From positions 1-11,575 of the forward strand of contig JASLVI010000037.1 of assembly GCA_030741455.1 (NCBI GenBank): a stretch of 11,575 nucleotides of DNA. Direction: 5' to 3'. This stretch comes from Candidatus Poseidoniaceae archaeon (lineage in GTDB: Archaea > Thermoplasmatota > Poseidoniia > Poseidoniales > Poseidoniaceae). Shown in pieces: positions 1 through 5,851 of this stretch. A model generated the notes under the pieces. The model saw nothing but the letters and a program-made list of their open reading frames with translations. It did not search any database and was not told where the DNA came from. How positions within the stretch are numbered: the stretch's first letter is position 1; every line of letters starts with the position of its first letter. A program made the position numbers and the translations under genes.

Positions 1-310
1 TGTCAGGCATAGGCAAGATCATCATCGAATAATCACGATCGTTCATTGCATGAACTTCATTGCCTTCCATGTGCGTAACGGTTGCAGTTCCTTTCTCAAT
101 CATGGGGACGCTGATTGAATCAGTAACCGTTCCAACGTGTGAAATCTTCTTCCCCGTGAAGATGCTTTCCAAAGCAAGTCGAGCTTTTGCTGAACCGTGC
201 TTTCCTGGTTTTGACTTGGAGATGCTCAAAATCTTGTAGGCTTCATCGTCAACGACACAAAATCGTCCAACTTTGAGGGTTCGAATTTCCACACGGTCAG
301 TTCCTGGCAT
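1..310 (-). CDS. eif5A: Archaeal translation factor IF5A (aIF5A), 3' end cut by window
   Basis: This is the N-terminal 103 residues of aIF5A, the EF-P/eIF5A family factor that binds the ribosome between P and E sites and helps peptide-bond formation at stalling sequences. The ATG at 310-308 opens a frame with no stop to the window edge. Residues 32-42 read KSKPGKHGSAK, the invariant hypusination loop. Lys37 (codon 202-200) is the residue expected to be modified by deoxyhypusine synthase. The first residues form the SH3-like KOW-type domain (LKVGRFCVVDDEAYKI), and the OB-fold begins near residue 70. Family members are about 130 residues, so roughly the last 30 are missing. It lies 53 bp downstream of the SDR gene in the same orientation, but has its own TATA-like box, so it may be transcribed separately. 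The identification is firm. Confidence 0.94.
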   Translation of the reverse strand, partial: MPGTDRVEIRTLKVGRFCVVDDEAYKILSISKSKPGKHGSAKARLALESIFTGKKISHVGTVTDSISVPMIEKGTATVTHMEGNEVHAMNDRDYSMMILPMPD

Positions 311-349
311 GAACCGACGCTGTGGTGGTGGCTTATGACAGTTCGGTTC
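311..349. promoter_or_regulatory. Inverted repeat flanking the IF5A TATA-like box
   Basis: GAACCGA (311-317) and TCGGTTC (343-349) are perfect 7-base inverted arms separated by 25 bp. They bracket the TATA-like box, and the inner arm abuts the IF5A start codon. If the mRNA is leaderless the outer arm is not transcribed, so a DNA-level operator is more likely than an RNA hairpin. It could also be chance. Confidence 0.25.
332..337 (-). promoter_or_regulatory. TATA-like box for the IF5A gene
   Basis: CATAAG on the minus strand lies 22-27 nt upstream of the IF5A ATG. That is the distance expected if transcription begins at or next to the start codon (leaderless mRNA). There is no Shine-Dalgarno in front of this ATG. 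The match to the archaeal TATA consensus is moderate. Confidence 0.4.
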
Positions 350-363
350 GCTATCTTCGGATT

Positions 364-1107
364 TTACAGTTCTCGTACATCGAATCGTTGTCCCGATTGT
401 TCAAATGTATGGCCAGTAATGAGGCCGAGAAGTTGCTGTGCTACATCGTCAGGATTGGTCAATTGTCCATCACGATGATAGCCCGCAAAGGATTCAACGA
501 GTGGGAAATCATCAACATTTGATGACCGAATTTCCAATTGCATATCCGTATCCACAATACCTGGAGCGATGGCAATGGACGTGATACCATCGCCTCTTCC
601 TTCTTCTGCAAGACATCTTGACCACATATCCAAACCGGCTTTTGAAATACAATAGGAGGACCAGGAATGCAGTGGACGTAATGCAGCTCCACTCGATATC
701 GTAGTTACGCGACAATGTTCAGATGCTTTCATCAATGGATACAAGCCCTTTGTCAATCGCTGTACACCGATGAGATTGACTTCGATATTTCTGGCCCAAT
801 CAGCATTTTCAACATCAAACATCGATTGAATCGGAGCAATTGTCCCTGCATTGTGGACGATGCCATCAATTGAATCAAGTTCGATGAGTTTCTCGACGGT
901 TAAATCGATGGATGCTCGATTTGCTAAATCACATGAAACTGTGAATGAGGCAGAAGAGATCTCCTGGACGTCACGACATGATGCTGTGAGTTGTTCAGAT
1001 TCACGTGCAAGAAGAATCACCGTATGACCCTCGTTTGCCAAAGCCATCGCAATTGAACGACCAATTCCTTTCGATGCACCAGTTACAAGATAGGTCTTAC
1101 TGCCCAT
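364..1107 (-). CDS. Classical SDR-family NAD(P)-dependent oxidoreductase
   Basis: This is a 247-residue Rossmann-fold dehydrogenase or ketoreductase. The cofactor motif TGASKGIG spans residues 9-16, NAG is at 86-88, and the catalytic tetrad is Asn111, Ser138/139, Tyr152 and Lys156 (YCISK). The PG motif (APGIVDTDM) is near 181-189. The arrangement, especially PGIVDTDMQ followed by IR, resembles the sepiapterin-reductase-like / benzil-reductase group of SDRs, but the substrate cannot be read from the sequence. The basic residue after the glycine motif hints at NADPH; this is an inference. I chose the ATG at 1107, which starts directly before the first beta strand. A TTG seven codons upstream is the alternative. 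A hydroxylase gene lies 62 bp upstream and IF5A 53 bp downstream. A large inverted repeat sits immediately upstream of the start. Confidence 0.88.
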   Translation of the reverse strand: MGSKTYLVTGASKGIGRSIAMALANEGHTVILLARESEQLTASCRDVQEISSASFTVSCDLANRASIDLTVEKLIELDSIDGIVHNAGTIAPIQSMFDVENADWARNIEVNLIGVQRLTKGLYPLMKASEHCRVTTISSGAALRPLHSWSSYCISKAGLDMWSRCLAEEGRGDGITSIAIAPGIVDTDMQLEIRSSNVDDFPLVESFAGYHRDGQLTNPDDVAQQLLGLITGHTFEQSGQRFDVREL

Positions 1108-1108
1108 G

Positions 1109-1140
1109 AACGATTGATTACGAATCAATTAATCATCGTT
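1109..1140. promoter_or_regulatory. Long inverted repeat at the SDR start, candidate operator
   Basis: AACGAT-T-GATTA (1109-1120) pairs with TAATCATCGTT (1130-1140), giving 11 complementary positions with one bulged T and a 9-nt loop. A second palindrome, TTGATT-ACG-AATCAA (1114-1128), is nested inside it. The element ends one base before the SDR ATG and overlaps its TATA-like ATTAATT (1127-1133), centred about 23 nt upstream of the ATG. This position suits a repressor operator; a 5' RNA hairpin is the alternative. Confidence 0.4.
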
Positions 1141-1169
1141 TTGAGAATGAGATTTCAGTCTCAACGATA

Positions 1170-2162
1170 CTAGAGTGGATTGTTTGGATAAACATCCCAT
1201 GGCTTTGAACCACGCTTACGGAACATGGATTTCCGCATTGCCTTTAGAATCCTCCAAGCAAATTTGAATGTACGCTTCATGGACTGGAATGGATGCAAGA
1301 CATACCAAAGGGGATTCTTCCACGAAGCAAGAGGATAACGTAATTGACGCAAGATGCCAACAGGTATCTCTTCATTGACGCCATACACTTGAGGACGTCG
1401 ATCTCTTGGCATGAAGTAGGTTCCAAACAGTTGATCCCAAATCGGCAGGAAGGTTGAGTAATTGGTCCATATGGCATCTCTCTCATTGGTATGATGCCAG
1501 TGATGGAATTCTGGCGTAATGATGAGACGATGAAGCCACTTCATTCGCCAACGTACATTTGCATGCAAGAACAAACCTAGAATCAATTGTGCTGCAGCAA
1601 GGGCACCAGTGAGTTCGAACGAAAAGCCAGCCGTAACCAGGAAGACAAAAGCGGGCGCTAGGATGGTTCCATCAAGTGGATGGCCACGAAATCCGCTCGC
1701 CCAATCAAGATGTTCTGTGGAATGATGGATTGCGTGAAATTTCCACAGAACAGGAATCTCATGATAGAATCGATGTGTCCAATAGACGAGGGCATCAAAG
1801 AGCAGGATGCCAACAATTGGCATGTATTCTGCAGGAATCTGTTCAACATAGGGTCGGACCAACAACCCAGGAATCCAAGCGAGACTAAGAATTCCAACAA
1901 CGATAGCAACGAACCCTGTCAACAATCCAAGAAGGGGTGATGCAAGCGCATAACCAATGTCCGTATCGAGATGGGGGCGACGAATCTTCTGACCCTTGTG
2001 ACGAGGAAACAACTTCTCGAAAGGAACGACAAGGACAAACAAGAGAAAAACGATGAAAATTCCATCCGTCGAAATATACAACGCTCCTGCGATCATCAAC
2101 AATGTAAGGATACGAAGAATCATGGAGAAGAGACGTGTTTTGAATCCAATCGATTCCTCCAT
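1170..2162 (-). CDS. Fatty-acid hydroxylase / sterol-desaturase family membrane protein
   Basis: This is a 330-residue integral membrane di-iron oxygenase of the FA_hydroxylase (sterol desaturase) superfamily. The histidine clusters that ligate the metal are all visible: HRFYH at 130-134, HAIHH at 143-147, His200 in a FLHAN context, and HHWHH at 220-224. The tail motif with IWDQLFGT near 241-248 is also typical. Hydrophobic segments lie at about 12-48, 73-100, 115-128 and 165-200. Such enzymes use O2 and an electron donor to hydroxylate or desaturate sterols, fatty acids, ether lipids or carotenoids. Which of these applies is unknown, and sterols would be unexpected in an archaeon. The C-terminal ~75 residues form a basic extension. 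The ATG at 2162 has a TATA-like box 22-27 nt upstream. It is followed on the same strand by the SDR gene, which could act on the same lipid. Confidence 0.88.
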   Translation of the reverse strand: MEESIGFKTRLFSMILRILTLLMIAGALYISTDGIFIVFLLFVLVVPFEKLFPRHKGQKIRRPHLDTDIGYALASPLLGLLTGFVAIVVGILSLAWIPGLLVRPYVEQIPAEYMPIVGILLFDALVYWTHRFYHEIPVLWKFHAIHHSTEHLDWASGFRGHPLDGTILAPAFVFLVTAGFSFELTGALAAAQLILGLFLHANVRWRMKWLHRLIITPEFHHWHHTNERDAIWTNYSTFLPIWDQLFGTYFMPRDRRPQVYGVNEEIPVGILRQLRYPLASWKNPLWYVLHPFQSMKRTFKFAWRILKAMRKSMFRKRGSKPWDVYPNNPL

Positions 2163-2183
2163 GAAGACAGCATTGTTGGGTCG

Positions 2184-2189
2184 TTAATA
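2184..2189 (-). promoter_or_regulatory. TATA-like box for the hydroxylase gene
   Basis: TATTAA on the minus strand lies 22-27 nt upstream of the ATG at 2162, in an 86-bp divergent spacer, with no Shine-Dalgarno near the start. A second AT-rich stretch (ATATAC, about 2193-2198) lies slightly further upstream. Confidence 0.42.
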
Positions 2190-2221
2190 GATGTATATGG
2201 CGATGAAACAAAGCGAGAGGT

Positions 2222-2228
2222 CATAAAC
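2222..2228 (+). promoter_or_regulatory. TATA-like box for the zinc-ribbon gene
   Basis: CATAAAC lies 21-27 nt upstream of the ATG at 2249. Together with the minus-strand box at 2184-2189 it makes the 86-bp spacer a compact divergent promoter region. Confidence 0.42.
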
Positions 2229-2248
2229 TCTGGTGTTGAGTATCGTCC

Positions 2249-2431
2249 ATGTCCTTTGTGGCCTGTTCAACCTGCTTGAGTATTCGCGTCTATCCATATA
2301 TGGGATTCATGACTGGACAACAATACCAATGCCAGGATTGTGAAACCATCTCTCCGATTGTGATCGAGTTTGATACGGAAGAAGACTTCAACGCCTTTCT
2401 TCAAGAACGGCTTGAACATGAAGAGGAATGA
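2249..2431 (+). CDS. Small zinc-ribbon protein, unknown function
   Basis: This 60-residue protein has two CxxC knuckles, Cys6-Cys9 and Cys28-Cys31, spaced as in a zinc ribbon, so it probably binds one Zn2+. The C-terminal third (from about residue 41) is strongly acidic (FDTEEDF, ending in EHEEE). I do not recognise a named family. Small zinc ribbons of this kind are common in archaeal information-processing and regulatory proteins, but no specific role can be inferred. It starts a plus-strand run of three genes, 61 bp before the basic-tail protein. Zinc knuckles, a sensible ATG and a TATA-like box at the expected distance support a real gene despite its length. Confidence 0.78.
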   Translation: MSFVACSTCLSIRVYPYMGFMTGQQYQCQDCETISPIVIEFDTEEDFNAFLQERLEHEEE

Positions 2432-2436
2432 AACAA

Positions 2437-2450
2437 GGTGCTAGAGCACC
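2437..2450. repeat. Short inverted repeat after the zinc-ribbon gene
   Basis: GGTGC-TAGA-GCACC can form a 5-bp stem with a 4-nt loop, beginning 5 bases after the TGA of the zinc-ribbon gene. No T-run follows, so it is not an obvious terminator. It may be an operator for the next gene, an RNA 3'-end structure, or chance. Confidence 0.25.
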
Positions 2451-2467
2451 GATATCGTCCGAATCTT

Positions 2468-2477
2468 CATATGTAAA
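2468..2477 (+). promoter_or_regulatory. Possible TATA-like box for the basic-tail protein gene
   Basis: CATATGTAAA lies 16-25 nt upstream of the ATG at 2493, slightly closer than the other boxes in this window. It suggests the second gene of the run may also have its own promoter. Confidence 0.3.
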
Positions 2478-2492
2478 GAGACTGAATTCGGC

Positions 2493-2903
2493 ATGGATGG
2501 GATGCATATGATTGAGCGAAAGCAGGATGCACTAAATGGAGCAATGCTCAGAGCACTGATGGCAGAACACTTGCGAGAAGAACGAGAAAAGGTCCAGCAT
2601 GAACCCATTCAAGACCCCTCATTTTCAGCACTTGCATCACGAATTGTTGACGATGCGAAAAGTGGAACTACGCATAAGTCAGCTGCTTCCAGCTTCCTTT
2701 CAGAACTTGGTGTTGAAGTTCCAACACATAACGTTGAACAATCCCCATTACGGCACGTTGGTCAACGAGCAAAGAAAATTCCATTGAAGACCCGTCGAGT
2801 TCGAAAAGTCAAGCGCACTTCTCGGGCTCCTGCGAGCACTCGACGGCGTCCTGCCGTTGGTCATGAGCGTTCGAAGAGAACTGTTCGTGTTCCTCGCCAA
2901 TAA
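2493..2903 (+). CDS. Unknown 136-aa protein with arginine/lysine-rich tail
   Basis: I do not recognise this protein. Residues 1-70 look helical and mixed in charge (AMLRALMAEHLREEREKV), with a small conserved-looking patch around DPSFSALASRIVDDAKSG (41-58). From residue 91 to the end, 19 of 46 residues are Arg or Lys, interrupted by Pro and Ser, so the tail is probably disordered and could bind nucleic acid or the ribosome. That role is inferred from charge only. The ATG at 2493 was chosen; Met4 and Met6 are alternatives. It sits between a zinc-ribbon gene and an acyl-CoA dehydrogenase, with no evident functional link to the latter. Codon use looks like that of its neighbours, and the frame is open and well placed, so it is probably genuine. 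Confidence 0.68.
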   Translation: MDGMHMIERKQDALNGAMLRALMAEHLREEREKVQHEPIQDPSFSALASRIVDDAKSGTTHKSAASSFLSELGVEVPTHNVEQSPLRHVGQRAKKIPLKTRRVRKVKRTSRAPASTRRRPAVGHERSKRTVRVPRQ

Positions 2904-2923
2904 GACCAACCGTGAAAAAGGGA

Positions 2924-2941
2924 CAACCCTGCGGAGGGTTG
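2924..2941 (+). promoter_or_regulatory. Hairpin in the acyl-CoA dehydrogenase leader
   Basis: CAACCCT-GCGG-AGGGTTG is a perfect 7-bp stem with a 4-nt loop, ending one base before the ribosome-binding site of the next gene. No T-run follows, so it does not look like a terminator. It could influence ribosome access or mark an RNA processing site. Confidence 0.4.
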
Positions 2942-2947
2942 GGTGAG
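2942..2947 (+). promoter_or_regulatory. Ribosome binding site deciding the ACAD start
   Basis: GGTGAG, complementary to the archaeal 16S rRNA 3' end, lies 3-4 nt upstream of the ATG at 2951. It favours that ATG over the in-frame GTG at 2912. There is no TATA-like box at -25, consistent with translation from a longer, co-transcribed mRNA. Confidence 0.55.
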
Positions 2948-2950
2948 ACC

Positions 2951-4147
2951 ATGGACGACCTAGCAAATCCGAGTGAAGAGCATCAAATGCTCCGAGAAAT
3001 GATTCGTGATTTTACGCAAGAATTCGTTGAACCACAAGCCCATGAATACGATAAGAAGGAACAGTTTAACATCGAATTGTTCCGTGAACTCGGCGAACTT
3101 GGCCTTCTCGGCATCACGGTTCCAGAAGAATACGGCGGATCAGGACTTGATGCAGTAGCCGCAACCATTGCTCATGAGGAACTTTCCTATTCAGATGCTG
3201 GGTTTGGACTTGCTTACTTAGCTCACTCAATGCTCTTTGTCAACAATTTGGCACAAAATGGTAGCGAGGAGCAGAAAGCACGAATCCTGCCCAAGGTATG
3301 TTCAGGTGAATGGGTCGGAGCAATGGCCATGTCAGAACCTGATGCAGGAACCGACGTTCTCGGATTGTCAACAACTGCAGAACAAGATTCAGAAGGCAAT
3401 TGGGTTCTCAACGGCCGCAAGATGTGGATCACAAATGGCTGCATCGATGATGAAGGAACACCCGCAGACGTTGTTTGGGTCTATGCTCGAACTGGATACG
3501 ATGACAAAGGTCGTGCCAAACTTTCGACGTTCCTTGTCGAAAACGGAATGTCAGGTTACAGTGTTGGCCAGAAGATCTTCGATAAGACAGGAATGCGTGC
3601 ATCAAATACAGCAGAACTCGTCTTTGATGATTGCATCGTTCCAGCAGGGAACCTTGTTGGCGAAGAAGGTGGTTCGTTGATCCACATGATGGGCAATCTT
3701 GAGATTGAACGACTTACGCTCGCAGCAATGTCGCTCGGCATCGCTCGACGTTGCTTGCATGAAATGAACAAATATGCTTCAGAGCGAGAAGCCTTTGGCG
3801 TTCAGATTCGATCCTTTGGACAAATGCAACGACATATTGCTGAATCCTGGGCCAAGTATCGAGCCATGCGTGCTTATATCTACGATACTGCAAACAACAT
3901 CAAACTTGGTTCTGCAGGACAACGTCTTGATTCAGATGGTGTCAAACTGTTTGCTACAACTGCAGCAAAGGAAATCGCTGATGCAGCAATCCAGGTCATG
4001 GGTGGCTATGGGTACGTAGCAGAATACCATGTTGAGCGATTATGGAGAGATTCTAAACTTCTTGAAATCGGTGGAGGGACGCTCGAATCACATCAGAAGA
4101 ACATCACCAGAGATCTTGCAAAAAATGGTGAAGCAATCAATCGATGA
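2951..4147 (+). CDS. Acyl-CoA dehydrogenase, isovaleryl-CoA-dehydrogenase-like
   Basis: This 398-residue FAD enzyme catalyses alpha,beta-dehydrogenation of an acyl-CoA and passes electrons to ETF. In numbering from this ATG, the FAD/acyl-binding motif AMAMSEPDAGTDV is at 124-136 and KMWITNG at 157-163. The C-terminal signature GGYGYVAEYHVERLWRD is at about 351-367. The usual YEGT catalytic glutamate of short- and medium-chain enzymes is replaced by GGGT (374-377). Glu253, in the LEIERL helix, is in the position of the catalytic base of isovaleryl-CoA and long-chain dehydrogenases. A branched or longer acyl-CoA substrate is therefore more likely; that is an inference. Length and domain order are normal. 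It is the third gene of a plus-strand run, 47 bp after the basic-tail gene, with a Shine-Dalgarno and no promoter of its own visible. Its stop lies 3 bp from the convergent gene. Confidence 0.95.
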   Translation: MDDLANPSEEHQMLREMIRDFTQEFVEPQAHEYDKKEQFNIELFRELGELGLLGITVPEEYGGSGLDAVAATIAHEELSYSDAGFGLAYLAHSMLFVNNLAQNGSEEQKARILPKVCSGEWVGAMAMSEPDAGTDVLGLSTTAEQDSEGNWVLNGRKMWITNGCIDDEGTPADVVWVYARTGYDDKGRAKLSTFLVENGMSGYSVGQKIFDKTGMRASNTAELVFDDCIVPAGNLVGEEGGSLIHMMGNLEIERLTLAAMSLGIARRCLHEMNKYASEREAFGVQIRSFGQMQRHIAESWAKYRAMRAYIYDTANNIKLGSAGQRLDSDGVKLFATTAAKEIADAAIQVMGGYGYVAEYHVERLWRDSKLLEIGGGTLESHQKNITRDLAKNGEAINR

Positions 4148-4150
4148 AGA

Positions 4151-4363
4151 TTATTCTTCTTCTTGGATTACTGACTTCACTTCTTCATCAATGAAATCGA
4201 TGTCCCCGTTGATAATTGAAACAACAACAAATATTGCTGTTGGCAATGTAAGAATTCCAAGAAGTGGGAAGGCGAATGTAAAACCCGTCATCAAACCTAG
4301 TGATGAGAAAAAGAGCGGTAGAGGTACGGTACGATCTTCATACTCGAGTATACTCAATTTCAC
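4151..4363 (-). CDS. Small membrane protein, unknown function
   Basis: This 70-residue protein has one long or two adjacent hydrophobic segments (about 13-32 and 34-51) and an acidic C-terminus ending in IQEEE. I do not recognise a family. The only conventional start is the GTG at 4363, with no clear Shine-Dalgarno. The frame stays open for another 16 codons upstream, up to the TAG that ends the preceding gene, and those codons read like a plausible N-terminus (HAPQPRRL). The true start is therefore uncertain. It is the last of a minus-strand series of membrane protein genes and lies 3 bp from the end of the convergent acyl-CoA dehydrogenase gene. Topology and position suggest it works with the 151-aa and 298-aa proteins; the link is inference. 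Confidence 0.65.
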   Translation of the reverse strand: MKLSILEYEDRTVPLPLFFSSLGLMTGFTFAFPLLGILTLPTAIFVVVSIINGDIDFIDEEVKSVIQEEE

Positions 4364-4411
4364 AAGCCTACGAGGCTGTGGAGCATGCTCGGTCGTTCCC
4401 TGACCACTTTG

Positions 4412-4867
4412 CTAATTCTCTTCGTCAGACCCGATATCAGCACTTGCCTCAGATTTGATTTCAACCATCTGTGATTTCGTGACCGCTGGTGGCACCATCA
4501 CATTGGAACCCATAGTGTTGTGTGCTTCACGCTCGAGTTTCATTGTAGCAATTTCCAACCATTTTGTGCGAATAATCTCATACTCTTTCATTTGAGTATC
4601 ATACACTTCTTCCGCCTTCTTCTTGGCTGTCAATTCTAATCGGACAACAACGAGCCATAGGACTGCTGTTGATGCGATAAAGAAGTACTTGATGAAATCA
4701 TATTCGCCTTGCGAACTAATATCGAATACAGAGGCTCGAATCATAATTCCAACCAATCCTGCGGTCCCTAGAAGCGCAAGGGTTGTAATCAGTAATTCGG
4801 TTGTATCTCTTCCAATTCTTCTACGAACTTTTGGAAGTTCAGGGGCCCTATCAAAGGTTTTTGGCAT
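4412..4867 (-). CDS. Two-TM membrane protein with coiled-coil tail, unknown function
   Basis: This 151-residue protein has a basic N-terminus (LPKVRRRIGRD), two transmembrane helices at about 24-44 and 60-77, and a charged helix likely to form a coiled coil at about 76-114 (ELTAKKKAEEVYDTQMKEY). A low-complexity acidic tail ends in DEEN. With two membrane passes, both ends should face the same side, probably the cytoplasm by the positive-inside rule. No family recognised. The ATG at 4867 was chosen because a good TATA-like box lies 23-28 nt upstream; a GTG three codons earlier is an alternative. It lies 41 bp after the 298-aa membrane protein gene in the same orientation. Its TAG stop is in frame with the following small gene. 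Confidence 0.78.
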   Translation of the reverse strand: MPKTFDRAPELPKVRRRIGRDTTELLITTLALLGTAGLVGIMIRASVFDISSQGEYDFIKYFFIASTAVLWLVVVRLELTAKKKAEEVYDTQMKEYEIIRTKWLEIATMKLEREAHNTMGSNVMVPPAVTKSQMVEIKSEASADIGSDEEN

Positions 4868-4889
4868 GTGTTTCACTCATGCACTAATG

Positions 4890-4895
4890 ATATAA
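4890..4895 (-). promoter_or_regulatory. TATA box for the 151-aa membrane protein gene
   Basis: TTATAT on the minus strand (within ATCATTATATCATTAG) lies 23-28 nt upstream of the ATG at 4867. It is one of the best TATA matches in the window and indicates a leaderless transcript starting inside the membrane-gene cluster. Confidence 0.55.
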
Positions 4896-4908
4896 TGATT
4901 ACGTGAAG

Positions 4909-5805
4909 TTAGTCCATAGATTCATTCTTATCTTCCATTCCGACCATTTTCTTCGTCATTCTCCATGCAGAAGTGATCATGCTAACTCCAACAATTGCAG
5001 CAGATGCTAAGACAGTTGTCCATATCCAAGCACTTGATATCGTTGAAAGAGACTCCTCTGAAAGAAGCATCCCCATCATTGCTGCCATCGAAATTGCTAG
5101 CGAGATTTGTATTCGGTAGATTAACGGGACAGCGAGTACATTTCCAACTCTTGCCATCCTATGGAAAAGAAACATCGACCAGGTGAATACCCCTGATGTC
5201 CAAAGCGGCGTGCTCAAACCATATTTGCTCATCAGTTTGAGTTCATTATCTTGAACGTAACCATCAATTGCGAACATAGAAACTAACAGAAGTAAAGATG
5301 CTCCCAAGATGTTGAGGACTTCGACCAAAACACCACTACCGCCAAGAGGCCTATGTTCTGAGTTTTCCTCATTGAGTAATGGCTTACTGCTGGGGTCTAT
5401 CGAATCCTTTGTAACGGCCTTGCCCAAACTTGTCAACCGGCGTTCTATCAAATCGAGTCGTTCACTCAATCGAATCATTTCTTCAACAATCTGAATTTGT
5501 GCTTCATTTTGTGAATTTAGTAATTCAAACTGTTGTGCATCAACCTCTGGCAGAATCATCATTGGTGGTGCCGCTTCAATGTAACCGTCATCTTTGATTT
5601 CGGATTTTAGCGATTCAATTTTTGCTTCCTTTTTCTTTCTTGAGCGTTCCTTTGATTCAACAACCTTGTTTTGTATTGCATCGGTCGTTGATTCAATTCC
5701 AGATTTGGTAGCAAGAGTCGCACGCTTCGAAAGGTCAGCAATTTGTGACTTTGTTTTTTGGAGAAAATCCATGATGGAGTTGGCCTGCTTTTTTTCTTCC
5801 ACCAT
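4909..5805 (-). CDS. Coiled-coil and four-TM membrane protein, unknown function
   Basis: This 298-residue protein has two parts. The N-terminal ~150 residues are soluble and charged: a Lys/Glu-rich helical region (1-72, with SKERSRKKKEAK at 51-62), a Pro/Met-rich linker (79-87) and a predicted coiled coil (about 91-130, SERLDLIERRL). The C-terminal half has four hydrophobic segments at about 158-182, 201-217, 224-249 and 259-281, and a short charged tail. No family or catalytic motif is recognised. The basic N-terminal domain is probably cytoplasmic. The layout suggests a membrane scaffold or a partner of the adjacent membrane genes; this is inference. The ATG at 5805 lies 46 bp after the transglutaminase-like gene, with a TATA-like box at 20-28 nt. 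Confidence 0.8.
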   Translation of the reverse strand: MVEEKKQANSIMDFLQKTKSQIADLSKRATLATKSGIESTTDAIQNKVVESKERSRKKKEAKIESLKSEIKDDGYIEAAPPMMILPEVDAQQFELLNSQNEAQIQIVEEMIRLSERLDLIERRLTSLGKAVTKDSIDPSSKPLLNEENSEHRPLGGSGVLVEVLNILGASLLLLVSMFAIDGYVQDNELKLMSKYGLSTPLWTSGVFTWSMFLFHRMARVGNVLAVPLIYRIQISLAISMAAMMGMLLSEESLSTISSAWIWTTVLASAAIVGVSMITSAWRMTKKMVGMEDKNESMD

Positions 5806-5824
5806 GCAACCACTACGCTGCGCT

Positions 5825-5833
5825 GATACATTA
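5825..5833 (-). promoter_or_regulatory. TATA-like box for the 298-aa membrane protein gene
   Basis: TAATGTATC on the minus strand lies 20-28 nt upstream of the ATG at 5805, in the 46-bp spacer after the transglutaminase-like gene. The match is moderate. Confidence 0.35.
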
Positions 5834-5851
5834 GAACTTCTCTAAAACTGT

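Noticed and set aside
3237..3680. 147-codon plus-strand frame inside the acyl-CoA dehydrogenase gene
   Set aside because: Shadow of a well-supported gene in another frame; composition is not protein-like.
4340..4355. Overlapping palindromes ATACTCGAGTAT and GAGTATACTC
   Set aside because: They lie inside the 70-aa coding region, and perfect 10-12 bp palindromes are expected a few times by chance in this length.
4029..4403. 124-codon plus-strand frame across the end of ACAD and the convergent gene
   Set aside because: It overlaps two better-supported genes, has no start signal, and reads as an antisense shadow of the 70-aa membrane protein.
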